Shown piece after piece: positions 63,502 through 64,000 of a stretch of DNA of 64,000 nucleotides (its first letter is position 1; every line of letters starts with the position of its first letter). The notes under the pieces are model-generated. The model had not been told where the DNA came from. It ran no database searches and was given only the letters and a program-made list of their open reading frames with translations. Source of the DNA: Chitinophagaceae bacterium (GTDB lineage Bacteria > Bacteroidota > Bacteroidia > Chitinophagales > UBA10324). The DNA lies in NCBI GenBank assembly GCA_016717285.1, contig JADKFU010000005.1:2278501-2342500 (forward strand), given 5' to 3'. Both the position numbers and the translations under genes were made by a program.

Positions 63502-64000
63502 ATTAATACGATCAAGCAACTGTTCTTTATACCCATCATTCTTCTCTGCACTGCAATCTGTGATGGGCAATCCTTTGCTCCTATAGGTGCAACCTGGCAT
63601 TACTCAGCTAGTGCGAACGGTGCTGCACCTGGCCATTCAGAATATTATCTCTACGAATCGCAACTTGATACAATGGTTGGCGGTCATGCGTGTAAAAAAA
63701 TCTCCGTTACTTATTATCAATATTCCGGCGCGGTAACTCATCCTCCATCCATCTTTACTTACCAGGAAAACGATACAGTTTTCTATTACAATATCCTTTA
63801 CTCAAAATATTTTCCGCTTTATATTTTCAACGTTTCGCAAGGTGACACGTTGGTTTTTCATTCACCCATCATTCCTTCCAATCCTGCCGACACGTTGTGG
63901 CAATCCATTATTGACTCAGTTACAAATTTTGTTGTAGACAATGATACCCTTGAATGGATTTGGACAACTGAACCCAATCTGGATGCATATTCATTCCAGG
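63502..64000 (+). CDS. Secreted protein, partial, start codon unclear
   Basis: The frame is open from 63502 to the right edge (about 166 residues). It shows a signal-peptide region (QLFFIPIILLCTAICDGQS) and mature sequence FAPIGATWHYSASANG with many Tyr, Trp and Asp. There is no ATG in frame; the first codons are ATT-AAT-ACG. If one base of the A6 run (63497-63502) were absent, the ATG at 63483 would join the frame (MITHIKINTIKQ). Typical of Bacteroidota secreted proteins of the WHY/T9SS style; C-terminus outside the window. Confidence 0.7.
   Translation, partial: MNTIKQLFFIPIILLCTAICDGQSFAPIGATWHYSASANGAAPGHSEYYLYESQLDTMVGGHACKKISVTYYQYSGAVTHPPSIFTYQENDTVFYYNILYSKYFPLYIFNVSQGDTLVFHSPIIPSNPADTLWQSIIDSVTNFVVDNDTLEWIWTTEPNLDAYSFQ

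Overview
The window looks like a chromosomal segment of a Bacteroidota bacterium, probably a Chitinophagales/Saprospirales-type soil or freshwater organism. I infer this from type IX secretion (T9SS) C-terminal sorting domains on several large secreted proteins, from promoter boxes of the Bacteroidetes form TAnnTTTG, from lipoprotein signals and family content (DUF4331, DUF5916, ELWxxDGT repeats, LytTR two-component pairs), and from AT-rich intergenic tandem repeats. No rRNA, tRNA, CRISPR array, phage or intact transposase gene was seen.

Layout. 1-8.6 kb: the start of a secreted protein running off the left edge, an unknown helical protein, a LytTR response regulator with its histidine kinase, a DUF885 lipoprotein peptidase, a 0.42-kb MITE-like element built on a 31-bp tandem repeat, and an M61 peptidase. 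8.8-25.4 kb: a DUF5916 protein and mostly housekeeping genes (S33 hydrolase lipoprotein, SirB1-like protein, topA, a zinc-ribbon protein, saccharopine dehydrogenase, cdd, a GT-C membrane transferase, rocD, a serine hydrolase, lipB, an SIS-fold PGI/PMI and yraN). 25.6-40 kb: a giant M4 metalloprotease with PKD, CUB and GEVED domains, the overlapping pyrR-pyrB pair, comEC, a crotonase, an AlkZ-like glycosylase, a PrsW-like protease, and an ECF sigma factor next to a CarH-type (B12-binding MerR) regulator.

40.3-58.7 kb is the accessory-looking part. It holds two tandem arylsulfotransferase-like T9SS cargo proteins, a 50-bp tandem repeat, then HupE/UreJ and TPR genes, all on the minus strand. A plus-strand block (47.3-54.8 kb) of beta-propeller-like T9SS cargo genes follows, and then two adjacent DUF4331 genes on the minus strand. 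The plus-strand block carries two pairs of dispersed direct repeats in the order A-gene-B-gene-A'-gene-B', and its last two genes carry three apparent single-base frameshifts. This suggests a modular, duplicated and partly decaying insertion that may have split a DUF4331-TPR-HupE operon.

59.0-64.0 kb is a plus-strand run of lipoproteins (DUF1549/DUF4214-like helical repeats), a Tat-exported DUF1501-like alkaline-phosphatase-superfamily protein, a lipoprotein with a CX4CH haem-like motif, an Ig-like lipoprotein and a partial secreted protein. It looks like an envelope or secreted complex related to the planctomycete-style PSCyt/DUF1501 sets.

Intergenic DNA is rich in small repeats. These include heptameric and octameric arrays that place stop codons in all frames, a composite GC-rich head plus AT-rich tail repeat found twice in opposite orientation, and several palindromic REP-like families.
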